A DNA stretch of 58,061 bases from Candidatus Avibacteroides excrementipullorum (GCA_018711405.1 DVIH01000029.1:1-58061); one strand, 5' to 3'; positions 42,945 to 51,631 are shown, numbered from the stretch's first letter. Numbers and translations: made by a program. Notes: generated by a model from the letters alone, not told the origin.

Positions 42945-43931
42945 TTAGTCGAGTTTTACGAGTTCATATTTCTGGCTTCCCAGGCCGAGCTGTTCGGCGT
43001 GGTCGAGCGTGTGCATACCGTTTCTCGAGTCTATCCTTTCTATCAGGGCCGCCTTGCCCTCGTCTTCAGATGCGCGCACCATGTCCACGCAGGCTCTATC
43101 GAGAGCCACAGGGTCGAGCGAAGCCAGTATGCCTATGTCGCCCATTTCCGGCGCTTCGGGAGTAGCCACGCAGTCGCAATCTACAGAGAGGTTGTTGGCC
43201 ACGCTTATGTAGAGTATATTGTCTCCGCAGTGGCTGGAAACGGCTTCGGCAGCTTCGGCCATCGATTCGAGGAAGTCATCCTGTGGAGGCAGGTTGTTCC
43301 ACACTTCTTCTTGGTCTTTTGTCTGTCCGGCAGAGTGTATCCATGCCTTTCCTTCGGATGAGGCTATGCCTATGGATATGTTTTTGATGGCTCCCCCGAA
43401 TCCTCCCATCGGGTGCCCTTTGAAGTGCGACAGCACTACCGTGAAGTCATAGTCGAGGAAGTTCTTGCCTACGAAGTCTTCTTTCAGGTGCTTGCCGTTT
43501 TTCACCGGCAGGGCGGTGTCGCCTTCGGCGTCCATGATATCGACTTTCGCAATGGCTGTGAATCCGTGTTCTTCTGCGGCTTTCAGGTGGTTTTCAGTGT
43601 TTGTCCTGCCGCCTGCGTATGCCGTGTTGCATTCTATTATCGTGCCGTTGACTTTCTGCACGAGTCCTTTTATCAGTTCGGGGTTGAGGTAATTGTTGTT
43701 GCCCGGCTCTCCGGTGGAGAGTTTCACTGCCACTTTGCCTTTGGCCTCGCGTCCCAATGCCTCGTAGATTTTTATGAGATTGTCTGACGAGATTTCCTTG
43801 AACATGTAGACTTTGGGCAATGTCTCTTTTTCTTCGTTTGCCGTCGTCGTTGTTTTACTGCCGGCGTTTGTGCATCCGCACATTGCTGCAAAACTCAGTG
43901 TCATGATTGCAAAATTGAAAATGTGTCTCAT
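42945..43931 (-). CDS. DUF362-family lipoprotein
   Basis: A 328-residue exported protein. The signal ends FAAMCGC (Cys about 20), followed by a Ser/Thr tether. The DUF362 core has VAVKLSTGEPGNNNYL, TVVLSHFKGHPMGGFGGAIK and IGILASLDPVALDRACVDMV, with cysteines in NLSVDCDC. DUF362 domains often accompany ferredoxin domains, but no 4Fe-4S CxxCxxC motif is present in this protein. It lies in the redox/Tat operon, 19 bp after the receptor gene. The function is unknown. Confidence 0.85.
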   Translation of the reverse strand: MRHIFNFAIMTLSFAAMCGCTNAGSKTTTTANEEKETLPKVYMFKEISSDNLIKIYEALGREAKGKVAVKLSTGEPGNNNYLNPELIKGLVQKVNGTIIECNTAYAGGRTNTENHLKAAEEHGFTAIAKVDIMDAEGDTALPVKNGKHLKEDFVGKNFLDYDFTVVLSHFKGHPMGGFGGAIKNISIGIASSEGKAWIHSAGQTKDQEEVWNNLPPQDDFLESMAEAAEAVSSHCGDNILYISVANNLSVDCDCVATPEAPEMGDIGILASLDPVALDRACVDMVRASEDEGKAALIERIDSRNGMHTLDHAEQLGLGSQKYELVKLD

Positions 43932-43950
43932 ATTGTTGTTTTTTTATGTG

Positions 43951-46260
43951 TTAGAATTCCAGATTAAGCCCTCCTATGAATGTGGCGTGCGGCATGGGGT
44001 AGCCTGCCATTATTTCATAGTCTTGCGCCAGAATGTTTTCTGCGCGTGCATATACGGACAGTTGTTTCAGTATCTTGAAACTGCCCTGTATGTTCCACAA
44101 TACGAAATCTTCGGTGTCGTCCGACTCCAGGTCGGTGTACAGACCTTTTATGTATTGCACTCCGGTGGAGGCCTGCCAGCGTCCCTGCTCGAAGAATATG
44201 CCTGCATAGAGCTTGTTTTCGGGTGAGGCCAGCACCGGATTTTCCATGTGCAGGCGGCTGTAGTTGGCCGTGATGCTCCATGCTTTGCTGATGCGGTAGG
44301 AGATGTCGGCTTCCACTCCCCAGTTTTCTATGTCGCCGGAGTTTTGGTTGAGCATACCGTTTCCGTTGGGTCTCGGCAATCGCAGGATGAGGTTCTCGCC
44401 GTTTATGTAGAACAGGTTGATGCCGTATGTCAGACGGTTGTCAAGCAGTTGCTGTGAATATGACAGCTCGTAGCTCCATATCTTTTCCGGTTTCAGGTCG
44501 GAATTTTGCGGCGGGAACATGAACATTTCCCTTATGGTGGGATTTCTGAATCCTTTGCTTGCCATGAGTCTTATCTCGGCGTCTTTTGGCAGACGGAATG
44601 CAGCTCCTGCCTGTGGCACGAGTTCTGTTCCGGTATGTGAGTTGTAGTTGACCCTCAGTCCGGCATCTATGGTGAAGAATGTGCCTATGTCCTGTCTGAA
44701 GTCGATGTATCCTGCTGTCTCATATATTGATTTGTCTACCGTGTTTTCTATGTGGCCGTCATCGTAGTCATTGTGGGCTTTCCCTCCGTATCTGAAGTAG
44801 TCGAATCCGAATGTCACGCGGTTGCCTGCAAAGAAATAGGCGTTTTGATACCACGACAGGCCGAACATGTTGTCTTTCGATTTGAAACGGTAGTCCAAAG
44901 GCTCGTCTCCGGGTTGATAGCCATCGTTGATCAGGTGGTTGCCCCAGTTGTAGAACAGGCTGAGCGTGCCCGATGTCCTGTCGTATTTGTTTTCCATCGC
45001 AAGCGATGCCATCCCTCGTGTGATGCTTTGGTCGTTGTCGAGATATGGCTCGTCTATGGTGCCGGGATTGGATGCATTGAAATGCGTGATGTTGGCATCG
45101 CCCCAGATGTTCCAGTTGCCGGATATGTCGTAAGCCAATTTCGCGTATCCGCCGTATTGCTCGAAGTTCATGTCTTTGCGATGTCCGTCGGTGCGATTGT
45201 ATGACGCTGTTATCGTGCTGCTGAAACGTCCTTTCTTTACATGGTTGTGTGCTTCTGTCATGACTGTGCCGTATGAGCCGGCTCCGATGTCTATTCTGGT
45301 CTTGATTCCTTCTTCGTCATTTTTTCTCGTTACGATATTGACCACTCCTCCCATTGCGTTGGAACCGTACAGTACGGAAGCGGGACCTCTCAGGACTTCA
45401 ACGCGCTCCGCCATCATGCTTTGGTAGGAATCGGATATGGGATGGCCGAACAGTCCCATGTATTGCGGGTGTCCGTCTATCAGTACCAGAACTCCGGTTG
45501 TCGGTACTCCTGCCTGTGCCGGCCCGCCTATGCCTCTGACCGACATTTGTCCTGCTGCTCCGGTGGAGATGCCGTATCCGAGCATTCCTCGCGAGGTGGA
45601 GAAAAATCCGGGTACTTGTTCGTTGAGTACGGGCAGTACGGATGTCTGCCGGCTCGTTTCGAGTGAATGGCGGTCTATTATCGACACGGTCATGGGCAGG
45701 TGTCTGATGTCGGTTTCGCTGCGTGTGCCGGTGACGACAACTTCGTCTATGGATATGCTTTTGGCTATGCTGTCATTGCCGGTCTGGGCTTTTGCTGCGG
45801 TGAGCGACAATGCGCATAATATGATGGCGGTTATGGCATTCAGGCCTTGTCTCATCTTGTGTATCAGTTCTTTTATTACGGGATACATGGCTTCGGGCGT
45901 GTTTATGTCTTTGCTGGCTGCCTCCATAGGACACCAGCCCGATTTGTCTCTGTTTTTGATGAAAGGGACTTCCGTTGCGAAACGAATCTCCACATTTGCT
46001 TTGCGCAACATGGATAGTGCGGGGCTGCTGATGACATCGGTGTAGACTGACGCCACTCCTCCGAGTATCATGAGCGATGCAGCTGCTTTTCCCACAGCTT
46101 TGTCGGCCACTGATGCCCCCGCCAGAAATTCAGGATTGTCCGTGTAGAGGTCATACAAGTCTGCCACTCCTCTGTTTGTGAACGTGTGTATGCCTGAACT
46201 GTTTTTTATCACGCAGGTGTATTGGCCCTCGTGCAGTATGTTTATGATTTCTTCTGTCAT
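43951..46260 (-). CDS. DUF1893 domain fused in frame to a TonB-dependent receptor
   Basis: Two parts lie in one frame. Residues 1-130 are a DUF1893 domain (TM1506-like, cytidine-deaminase-like fold): YTCVIKNSSGIHTF, ASVADKAVGKAAASLMILGG and SGWCPMEAA. From Met136 (45855) a classic signal peptide follows (MRQGLNAITAIILCALSL then TAAKAQ), then a TonB box-like ISIDEVVVTGTR, a plug (VEVLRGPASVLYGSNAMGG) and a 22-strand-type barrel ending FIGGLNLEF. The ATG at 46260 overlaps the upstream reductase stop (ATGA). An internal start at 45855 would make a normal 634-residue receptor. Either both products are made or a stop codon was lost between two genes. Confidence 0.88.
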   Translation of the reverse strand: MTEEIINILHEGQYTCVIKNSSGIHTFTNRGVADLYDLYTDNPEFLAGASVADKAVGKAAASLMILGGVASVYTDVISSPALSMLRKANVEIRFATEVPFIKNRDKSGWCPMEAASKDINTPEAMYPVIKELIHKMRQGLNAITAIILCALSLTAAKAQTGNDSIAKSISIDEVVVTGTRSETDIRHLPMTVSIIDRHSLETSRQTSVLPVLNEQVPGFFSTSRGMLGYGISTGAAGQMSVRGIGGPAQAGVPTTGVLVLIDGHPQYMGLFGHPISDSYQSMMAERVEVLRGPASVLYGSNAMGGVVNIVTRKNDEEGIKTRIDIGAGSYGTVMTEAHNHVKKGRFSSTITASYNRTDGHRKDMNFEQYGGYAKLAYDISGNWNIWGDANITHFNASNPGTIDEPYLDNDQSITRGMASLAMENKYDRTSGTLSLFYNWGNHLINDGYQPGDEPLDYRFKSKDNMFGLSWYQNAYFFAGNRVTFGFDYFRYGGKAHNDYDDGHIENTVDKSIYETAGYIDFRQDIGTFFTIDAGLRVNYNSHTGTELVPQAGAAFRLPKDAEIRLMASKGFRNPTIREMFMFPPQNSDLKPEKIWSYELSYSQQLLDNRLTYGINLFYINGENLILRLPRPNGNGMLNQNSGDIENWGVEADISYRISKAWSITANYSRLHMENPVLASPENKLYAGIFFEQGRWQASTGVQYIKGLYTDLESDDTEDFVLWNIQGSFKILKQLSVYARAENILAQDYEIMAGYPMPHATFIGGLNLEF

Positions 46261-47651
46261 AATGTGCCTTGTTTCAACTGTTCCACAAAACGGTCTATAC
46301 GGTGGAGCTCCGTAGGGATGTCTATGCCTTGCGGACAATGTGGTGAACATTGGTTGCATCCTATGCAGTGGTCGGCCTGGCGCAGTTTGGGTACGCTTCT
46401 GTCATAGCCGATGAGGAATGCGCGTCTGGCTTTTCTGTAGTTGTCTGCCTGTGCGTCTTCAGGGATGTTGCCTTCGTTTACGCATTTGTTGTAGTGCAGC
46501 AGTATGCCGGGAATGTCTATCCCATAGGGGCATGGCATGCAGTATTTGCAGTCGTTGCACGGGATGGTGGGATATTGCATCATGAGGTCGGCCGTGTCGT
46601 AAAGGAAGTTCAGCTCTTCATCCGTCAAAGGCTTCAGCGGGCAATATGTGTGCAGGTTGTCTTTGAGGTGTTCCATATACGTCATGCCACTCAGTACGGT
46701 AAGTACGTGAGGAAAACTTCCTGCAAATCTGAAGGCCCATGAAGCTACGCTGCTTTCGGGTTCTCTCTGTTTCAGTCTTGCCACTATGTGGTCATGCACT
46801 TTCGACAGGCGGCCTCCGAGCAGAGGCTCCATGATTACTGCCGGGATGTTGCGTTTGGCCAGTTCGTTGTAAAGGTATTCGGCATTGGTGTTGCGTGCGT
46901 TTATCTCTTTTGCGTGCCTCCAGTCCAGATAGTTCATCTGGATCTGTACGAAATCCCATTTGTAGTAGTCGTGTCTGGAAAGCAGATAGTCAAATACTTC
47001 AATGTCTCCGTGATAGGAGAATCCCAGATTGCGTATTCTGCCTTCGCGCCGTTCGTTCATCAGGAATTCGAGTATGCCGTTGTCCATATACCTTGCATTC
47101 AGCTCTTCCATTCCGCCCATGCCCACGCCGTGCAACAGCATATAGTCTATGTAATCGGTCTGCAATTCTTTCAAGGAGTTGCGGTACATGGCGATGGATG
47201 CTTCCCTGCTCCATGTGCTTTTTGCAAAGTTGGACAGTTTGGTGGCAATGAAATATTTGTCTCTGGGATGACGGCTCAACGCTATGCCTGTGGCGTGTTC
47301 TGATTGTCCCTGACAATATGCCGGCGAGGTGTCGAAATAGTTCACCCCGTGTGCTATGGCAAAGTCTACAAGCGCATTGACAGTCTCCTGGTCTATTTGA
47401 TCTTTGCTGTCTCTGGCGCTTTCGTCTTTCACTGTGGGCCATCTCATGCATCCGTAGCCGAGAATAGAAACTTTGTCGCCTGTGGTCGGGTTGGTCCTGT
47501 AGGTCATTTGTCCCGTTGGTATATCTATTTCTGTTCCGGCATAATCCCGGTTGCCTTGATTGTTGCATGCGCTTAGTCCGGCTGTTGCAGCCGCCGCTAT
47601 GCCGGCTGTTTTCAGAAAGTCGCGTCTTGATATGTCTTTATTGTTGCTCAT
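46257..47651 (-). CDS. Tat-signal aldo/keto reductase with two 4Fe-4S clusters
   Basis: An exported redox enzyme of 464 residues. The N-terminus has a twin-arginine signal, ISRRDFLKTAGIAAAATAGL, followed by SAC as a possible lipobox. The aldo/keto reductase barrel includes LGYGCMRWPT, YFDTSPAYCQGQSEHATG and YMLLHGVG. The C-terminus adds ferredoxin-like CNDCKYCMPCPYG and CIGCNQCSPHCPQG. Such Fe-S reductases probably act with an electron donor rather than free NADPH in the periplasm. The polyferredoxin encoded 25 bp upstream and the Tat genes in the same operon fit that view. The substrate is unknown. Confidence 0.9.
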   Translation of the reverse strand: MSNNKDISRRDFLKTAGIAAAATAGLSACNNQGNRDYAGTEIDIPTGQMTYRTNPTTGDKVSILGYGCMRWPTVKDESARDSKDQIDQETVNALVDFAIAHGVNYFDTSPAYCQGQSEHATGIALSRHPRDKYFIATKLSNFAKSTWSREASIAMYRNSLKELQTDYIDYMLLHGVGMGGMEELNARYMDNGILEFLMNERREGRIRNLGFSYHGDIEVFDYLLSRHDYYKWDFVQIQMNYLDWRHAKEINARNTNAEYLYNELAKRNIPAVIMEPLLGGRLSKVHDHIVARLKQREPESSVASWAFRFAGSFPHVLTVLSGMTYMEHLKDNLHTYCPLKPLTDEELNFLYDTADLMMQYPTIPCNDCKYCMPCPYGIDIPGILLHYNKCVNEGNIPEDAQADNYRKARRAFLIGYDRSVPKLRQADHCIGCNQCSPHCPQGIDIPTELHRIDRFVEQLKQGTL

Positions 47652-47676
47652 CTGTAGTATTTTTTTCTGTTGCAGG

Positions 47677-49155
47677 TTAAATGATGCGATGCTTTTCGTG
47701 TCCTTCCACGTATATTGCGCTGAACGGGCGTGCCGGACACAGGTTTTCGCAGGCTCCGCATCCTATGCAGCGCTCTTCGTTTATGACCGGGATTTTCGGC
47801 GAAGCCGGATTGCCGGCATCCGACGGTACCATCTGTATGGCGCCGCTCGGGCAGTGGCGTGCGCAGTTGCCGCATTCTTCGCCATCGGTGAGTGGTACGC
47901 AGTTGTCTTTTATCCATACGGCGTGGCCTATCTGTGTGGCAGATTTTTCGGCAAGGTCTGTCAGATGTATGGCATCGGTGGGGCATACTTCCGCACATTT
48001 TGCGCATTCGGGGCGGCAGTAGCCGAACTCGTAAGACATCTCAGGCTGCATCAGCCGCGTTATGTCAGATGACGGACGCAGCACTTTGTTTGGGCATACC
48101 GATACGCACAACTGGCATGCGGTGCAGTGCTGTGCGAAATGGCGTATGCCTGAAGCTCCGGGAGGGACGATGTGCGTGTTGCGTTTTGGCGCTTTTTTAT
48201 CGGCTATAACGGCCAGTCCGCCGTCCACTTTTTTCTCTTGGGCTTTCAGTACGGACGATGCAGTCAGAAAGGCTGTTGTGGTCAGAAATGTCCTGCGGCT
48301 TTTGTCTATGTCTTTGTCCTGTGTCTTTGCAGCTGTTGCGACACGGTGTGTATAGCTTATTGCTCCTTTCTTGCATTTGTCTATGCAATCCATGCAGTCT
48401 ACGCAGCGGCTGTAATCAATCTTGTGGTTTTTTATATCTATGCATGATGCTTTGCAGTTTTTTTCGCACAACTTGCAGTTCACACATTTAGATGTGTCGA
48501 TGACAGGTTTGAACCATGAGAAACGTGCCAAGAATCCGAGCACTGTACCCACAGGGCAGATAGTGTTGCAATAGGTCCTGCCGTTTTTCCAAGCCAATAC
48601 TCCTATTATGATAAAAGTAGCTATGGCTATGATGAATGTAGGCATGCTTTTTATCCATATATCCGTTTCATAGAATGCGTAACTGTCCATACGTTCTGCG
48701 AAATAAGCCAATATATTGTTTAATCCTTGATAGACCGGTGCGAACAGGTTGTTTGCAATGCGTCCGTAAGAGCTGTATGGTGCAAGCAGTGCGGCGAGCG
48801 AGCCGAAGCCTGCGAGCATGGCGACGATGAAAACAGCCAGCATTCCGTAGCGCAGCCATGACAAGGCAGGAGAATAGCTGTATCTGTTTTTCTTGTTTTG
48901 TTTGCCAACCCATGCGGCGATGTCTTGGAATACCCCCAGCGGGCAAATGACAGAGCAGTAAATGCGTCCGAAAATAAGGGTCAGTATTATAAGCAGTGCG
49001 ACTACGCCTAAGTTCAAGGCCAAAACAGCCGGGAGGAATTGAATCTTGGCCATCCAGTCGAACCATGCATGTATAGTGCCGGTGAAGTCAAGAAACAGCA
49101 ATGTTATTAAGGTAAAGAAAAGAGTGGCCAATACGAGTCTGATCTTTCGTAACAT
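47677..49155 (-). CDS. NapH/NapG-like polyferredoxin with internal twin-arginine motif
   Basis: A membrane-bound electron carrier of 492 residues. The NapH-like first half has helices (about 5-25, 42-62, 105-125, 172-190), the motifs YCSVICPLG and YCNTICPVG, and cytoplasmic clusters CVNCKLCEKNC and CVDCMDCIDKC. At residues 286-288 a second export-like segment starts, SRRTFLTTTAFLTASSVL. It is followed by four more cluster motifs: CTACQLCVSVCP, CAKCAEVCP, CGNCARHCP and CIGCGACENLCP. This looks like NapH fused to a NapG-like periplasmic ferredoxin. It is the first gene of the redox/Tat operon and likely passes quinol electrons to the aldo/keto reductase. Confidence 0.88.
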   Translation of the reverse strand: MLRKIRLVLATLFFTLITLLFLDFTGTIHAWFDWMAKIQFLPAVLALNLGVVALLIILTLIFGRIYCSVICPLGVFQDIAAWVGKQNKKNRYSYSPALSWLRYGMLAVFIVAMLAGFGSLAALLAPYSSYGRIANNLFAPVYQGLNNILAYFAERMDSYAFYETDIWIKSMPTFIIAIATFIIIGVLAWKNGRTYCNTICPVGTVLGFLARFSWFKPVIDTSKCVNCKLCEKNCKASCIDIKNHKIDYSRCVDCMDCIDKCKKGAISYTHRVATAAKTQDKDIDKSRRTFLTTTAFLTASSVLKAQEKKVDGGLAVIADKKAPKRNTHIVPPGASGIRHFAQHCTACQLCVSVCPNKVLRPSSDITRLMQPEMSYEFGYCRPECAKCAEVCPTDAIHLTDLAEKSATQIGHAVWIKDNCVPLTDGEECGNCARHCPSGAIQMVPSDAGNPASPKIPVINEERCIGCGACENLCPARPFSAIYVEGHEKHRII

Positions 49156-49197
49156 AAGGTAATATTGTTTTTACTTATCGTTTCATTTATTTTTGTG

Positions 49198-49205
49198 CAA
49201 AAATA
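49198..49205 (-). promoter_or_regulatory. -7 box of the redox/Tat operon
   Basis: The minus strand reads TATTTTTG (TAnnTTTG), 42 bp before the polyferredoxin ATG. No other promoter is apparent in the seven-gene operon. Confidence 0.55.
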
Positions 49206-49407
49206 CTTTTAAACTTTTAGTAAGCAAGTGCATATATCATAGAATTTTGTACCATTATTACAGTTGTATGCTGCATGAGTGGCAGGGGACTTTTCATGCA
49301 GGCGTAAAGGAAGTTGGCATATAGGTATATTTTGCCTGTCCGACAGGTATGGATTTCTTTTTTAAGAAAAAAATATGGCAAAGTTTTGTCAGTTTGCAAA
49401 AATGTTA
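49206..49407. other. Intergenic stretch without a convincing gene
   Basis: AT-rich sequence between the redox operon promoter and the tRNA-Lys promoter. It holds a small perfect inverted repeat, CCTGTC-C-GACAGG, near 49337. No credible reading frame was found. Confidence 0.4.
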
Positions 49408-49415
49408 TACCTTTG
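49408..49415 (+). promoter_or_regulatory. -7 box of tRNA-Lys
   Basis: TACCTTTG matches TAnnTTTG, with TTTG at 49385-49388 at the right distance (19 bp) for the -33 element. It lies 39 bp before the tRNA. Confidence 0.65.
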
Positions 49416-49454
49416 CACCGCAATTGAGGGAAACCCGTTGCAATATTAAGGTTT

Positions 49455-49530
49455 GATTCGCTAGCTCAGCTGGTAGAGCACAACACTTTTAATGTTGGGG
49501 TCTTGGGTTCGAGCCCCAAGCGGATCACCA
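49455..49530 (+). tRNA. tRNA-Lys(TTT) with encoded CCA
   Basis: Cloverleaf: acceptor GATTCGC pairs with GCGGATC (one T-G), anticodon loop CTTTTAA (anticodon TTT), T-arm TTGGGTTCGAGCCCCAA, discriminator A and encoded CCA. The 3' end is followed at once by mobile-element relics, so it probably served as an integration site. Confidence 0.96.
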
Positions 49531-49562
49531 AAAGAAAAGCCAAAAGGCGACAACAAAAAGAC

Positions 49563-49599
49563 AAGTCCTACAAAATCAATATTTTGTGGGACTTTTTTT
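49563..49599 (+). terminator. Terminator after tRNA-Lys
   Basis: AAGTCCTACAAAAT pairs with ATTTTGTGGGACTT (13 of 14, the other T-G) around CAAT, followed by seven T. Confidence 0.85.
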
Positions 49600-49701
49600 A
49601 TTGCCTTTTGGCGACCTTGACCGCCAAAAAGAGGGCATTGACGGACAAAAATTAGTACCCAATTCGTACCCCCGACAAGATTTTCAAAAAAGGGGTACGA
49701 T

Positions 49702-49827
49702 TTGTCGGAAACAATATTGTCGGAAGAAAGGGTTTATGTAGTCACTTACGGCAAGTACAACAACGGTTCTTTGTTCTATATATGGCTGGACTTGTCAGAT
49801 TATGTAAACAAGGAAGAGTTTTTATAA
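49702..49827 (+). pseudogene. ardA: ardA antirestriction gene fragment
   Basis: The plus-strand frame reads EERVYVVTYGKYNNGSLF then YIWLDLSDYVNKEEFL and stops at TAA (49825-49827). This matches the N-terminus of ArdA antirestriction proteins (VYVGTYAKYNNGS..WLDL.DY..KEEF). After the stop the frame still reads Ala-Cys, where ArdA has EAC, so a glutamate codon has become TAA and the rest of the gene is then missing. ArdA genes ride on conjugative elements, so this is the scar of an element near the tRNA-Lys site. Confidence 0.75.
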
Positions 49828-49983
49828 GCCTGTCCGTTTCTGAATAAATTGGTTTAAATGCTATCCGTTGAGCGCAGCTATATGCACACTTGCCATTTCA
49901 TGTAGGTTGAACAATCTTTGTTTTTAATATCCAAATACAAAGGTAGTAAAAATAGAAATGGATTGATACTATTTCTGTATTTT

Positions 49984-50550
49984 TTATAATCTTCCGTTAT
50001 CATTCCATTCTCCATAGAGAAGTCCTTGTCGGGTGTTTTCTATGAATTTGTTCAGGCGACTTTCAAAAAGTTCGGGTTGATTCTTCTTGATTTGGATAGT
50101 ATCAATCCTGATTCGCTTATATAAGTCAGGGAATTGGCAGAAGTTATTCCACACTACCGGATCGGATTGTAGTCTCTGCAATATATCCTTGTCAATGATA
50201 AAACCATTAGGTGACATATCCGGCAGAACGGCTCTTCCGGCATCAGTCATCAGACCTAACCGCTCCATCCTACGGCATCTTTCCTTGTTAAGCTCGGACC
50301 AATTGCTTCTCGGTTTTCTGGGACAAAGTTTCTGGGCTGTGACATCATCTGCTATTTTCTTAGTTGTGCTGTCTATCCAGCCGAAGCATAGGGCTTCTTC
50401 TACAGCATCAATATACCAGAAAGTGTTGTCATCTGTAGGTCTGCCACGTTTCACGACTACCCAGCATTCTTTTTCTGTTTTATGGTTTTGTAATAGCCAT
50501 TCACGCAGCTCGGCTCTTGATTTGGCATCCAATAAATTATGAATTTCCAT
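49984..50550 (-). CDS. YdeI/OmdA-family protein
   Basis: A 188-residue soluble protein of the YdeI (OmpD-associated) family. It carries SRAELREWLLQNHKTEKECW, FWYIDAVEEALCFGWIDS (the family's EALCFGWID block) and FCPR-like LCPRKPRSNWSELNKER. The biochemical role is not established. It is the last gene of a six-gene minus-strand cassette and overlaps the preceding gene by 14 bp. The base composition is AT-richer than the flanking operons. Confidence 0.87.
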   Translation of the reverse strand: MEIHNLLDAKSRAELREWLLQNHKTEKECWVVVKRGRPTDDNTFWYIDAVEEALCFGWIDSTTKKIADDVTAQKLCPRKPRSNWSELNKERCRRMERLGLMTDAGRAVLPDMSPNGFIIDKDILQRLQSDPVVWNNFCQFPDLYKRIRIDTIQIKKNQPELFESRLNKFIENTRQGLLYGEWNDNGRL

Positions 50551-50983
50551 TGTCGTCTATTGTTTCAATTTGCATTTTGCAATACTGGTCTCCCCGTAAG
50601 ATGGATTCACAAATGATTACTTGAAATGCCCTGTCTTTCCATAACGAATGCAAAACATAAAGGGTGCTCTGCTTAGAACATTCACAAAGCAAAGGTGTCG
50701 AAACATAACCTTGTTTATGAAGCCTACAGGTGCATTCCATGAAGTATAAATCATAGACAGAACCTTTCTCTATCGTTTCGCATTTTACTCCCGGCAATTC
50801 ATTGGCTTTGGCGAAAAACTGGTCAAAGTCTCCAGCCGCCTGTTCATACAAGTCTTTATAAATCTGAAGCGTGCCGCATTGCACACAGTTCTTGCCGCAC
50901 TCACGGAAAAAAGTTTCCCTTTGCGCTTCTGGCAGTTTCGTGATACCTTTCTCAAAACCTTTGAACCAATCAGCCAAATCCAT
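50537..50983 (-). CDS. Cysteine-rich DUF6144-like protein
   Basis: A 148-residue protein with many cysteines: ECGKNCVQCG (about 28-37), MECTCRLHKQGYVSTPLLCE and YCKMQ near the end. It has no signal peptide. The pattern fits DUF6144-like proteins and the cysteines could bind metal, but I do not recognise an enzyme. It sits between the hypothetical gene at 51011 and the YdeI-like gene in the acquired cassette. Confidence 0.65.
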   Translation of the reverse strand: MDLADWFKGFEKGITKLPEAQRETFFRECGKNCVQCGTLQIYKDLYEQAAGDFDQFFAKANELPGVKCETIEKGSVYDLYFMECTCRLHKQGYVSTPLLCECSKQSTLYVLHSLWKDRAFQVIICESILRGDQYCKMQIETIDDNGNS

Positions 50984-51010
50984 AAATTGCTATTTTAAGT
51001 AGTCAAACTG

Positions 51011-51619
51011 TTATCTTTCTTTTGATATATAAGCAGGGTAATCGTCTTTAGACAAACTTTTCGCTAACGTGTCCGGATTTACATCCCAAAGCGTAGGAAG
51101 ATATTCAAACACGGCTTTCCCCTTATCAAGGTGGAAACGGACTTTGGCATCGAAAGCAACAGGCTTATAGTTGTCATCTCCTATAGGGTTGTCTCTATAC
51201 AACAACTGGTTTTCTTGCCATTTCAGTTCTTTACCGTCAAAGTTCACATCGAATATTCCGCAGACCACAGCTTCCATCGTCTGATTTTGGACTGTTGTTG
51301 AGATACAACGCATATAGCCGGTCATCTGATTAGTGCTTTTCCTCATAGCCAGCTCATAGCGGAACACACTCGTCCCGGTATAATCTTTGGCAATAGTCAT
51401 TCTTGAGCCTTTCCCATTCATATTATAAATCAGTTCATGCGTGACTGTAGTCATATTGAAGCCAAAGCCGTTTTCGGTTTTTGCCAAATCGGAAAACACT
51501 ATCTTGTCGCTATACACGCCTTCTAACTTTCCGTTGTCAAGTTGATAGACTACATCATCCGTAAATAAATTCTTGCCAATGATATTTTCCTTCAGGAATT
51601 GAATTATTTCGTCTTTCAT
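51011..51619 (-). CDS. Hypothetical protein of the acquired cassette
   Basis: A 202-residue soluble protein that I do not recognise. It starts MKDEIIQFLKENIIGKNLFT and continues as an alternating beta-rich protein (FGFNMTTVTHELIYNMNGKG, VVCGIFDVNFDGKELKW). No signal peptide, helix bundle or catalytic motif stands out. The gap to its neighbours is 12-27 bp, so it belongs to the same transcript. Confidence 0.75.
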   Translation of the reverse strand: MKDEIIQFLKENIIGKNLFTDDVVYQLDNGKLEGVYSDKIVFSDLAKTENGFGFNMTTVTHELIYNMNGKGSRMTIAKDYTGTSVFRYELAMRKSTNQMTGYMRCISTTVQNQTMEAVVCGIFDVNFDGKELKWQENQLLYRDNPIGDDNYKPVAFDAKVRFHLDKGKAVFEYLPTLWDVNPDTLAKSLSKDDYPAYISKER

Positions 51620-51631
51620 ATCTATTTCTTT

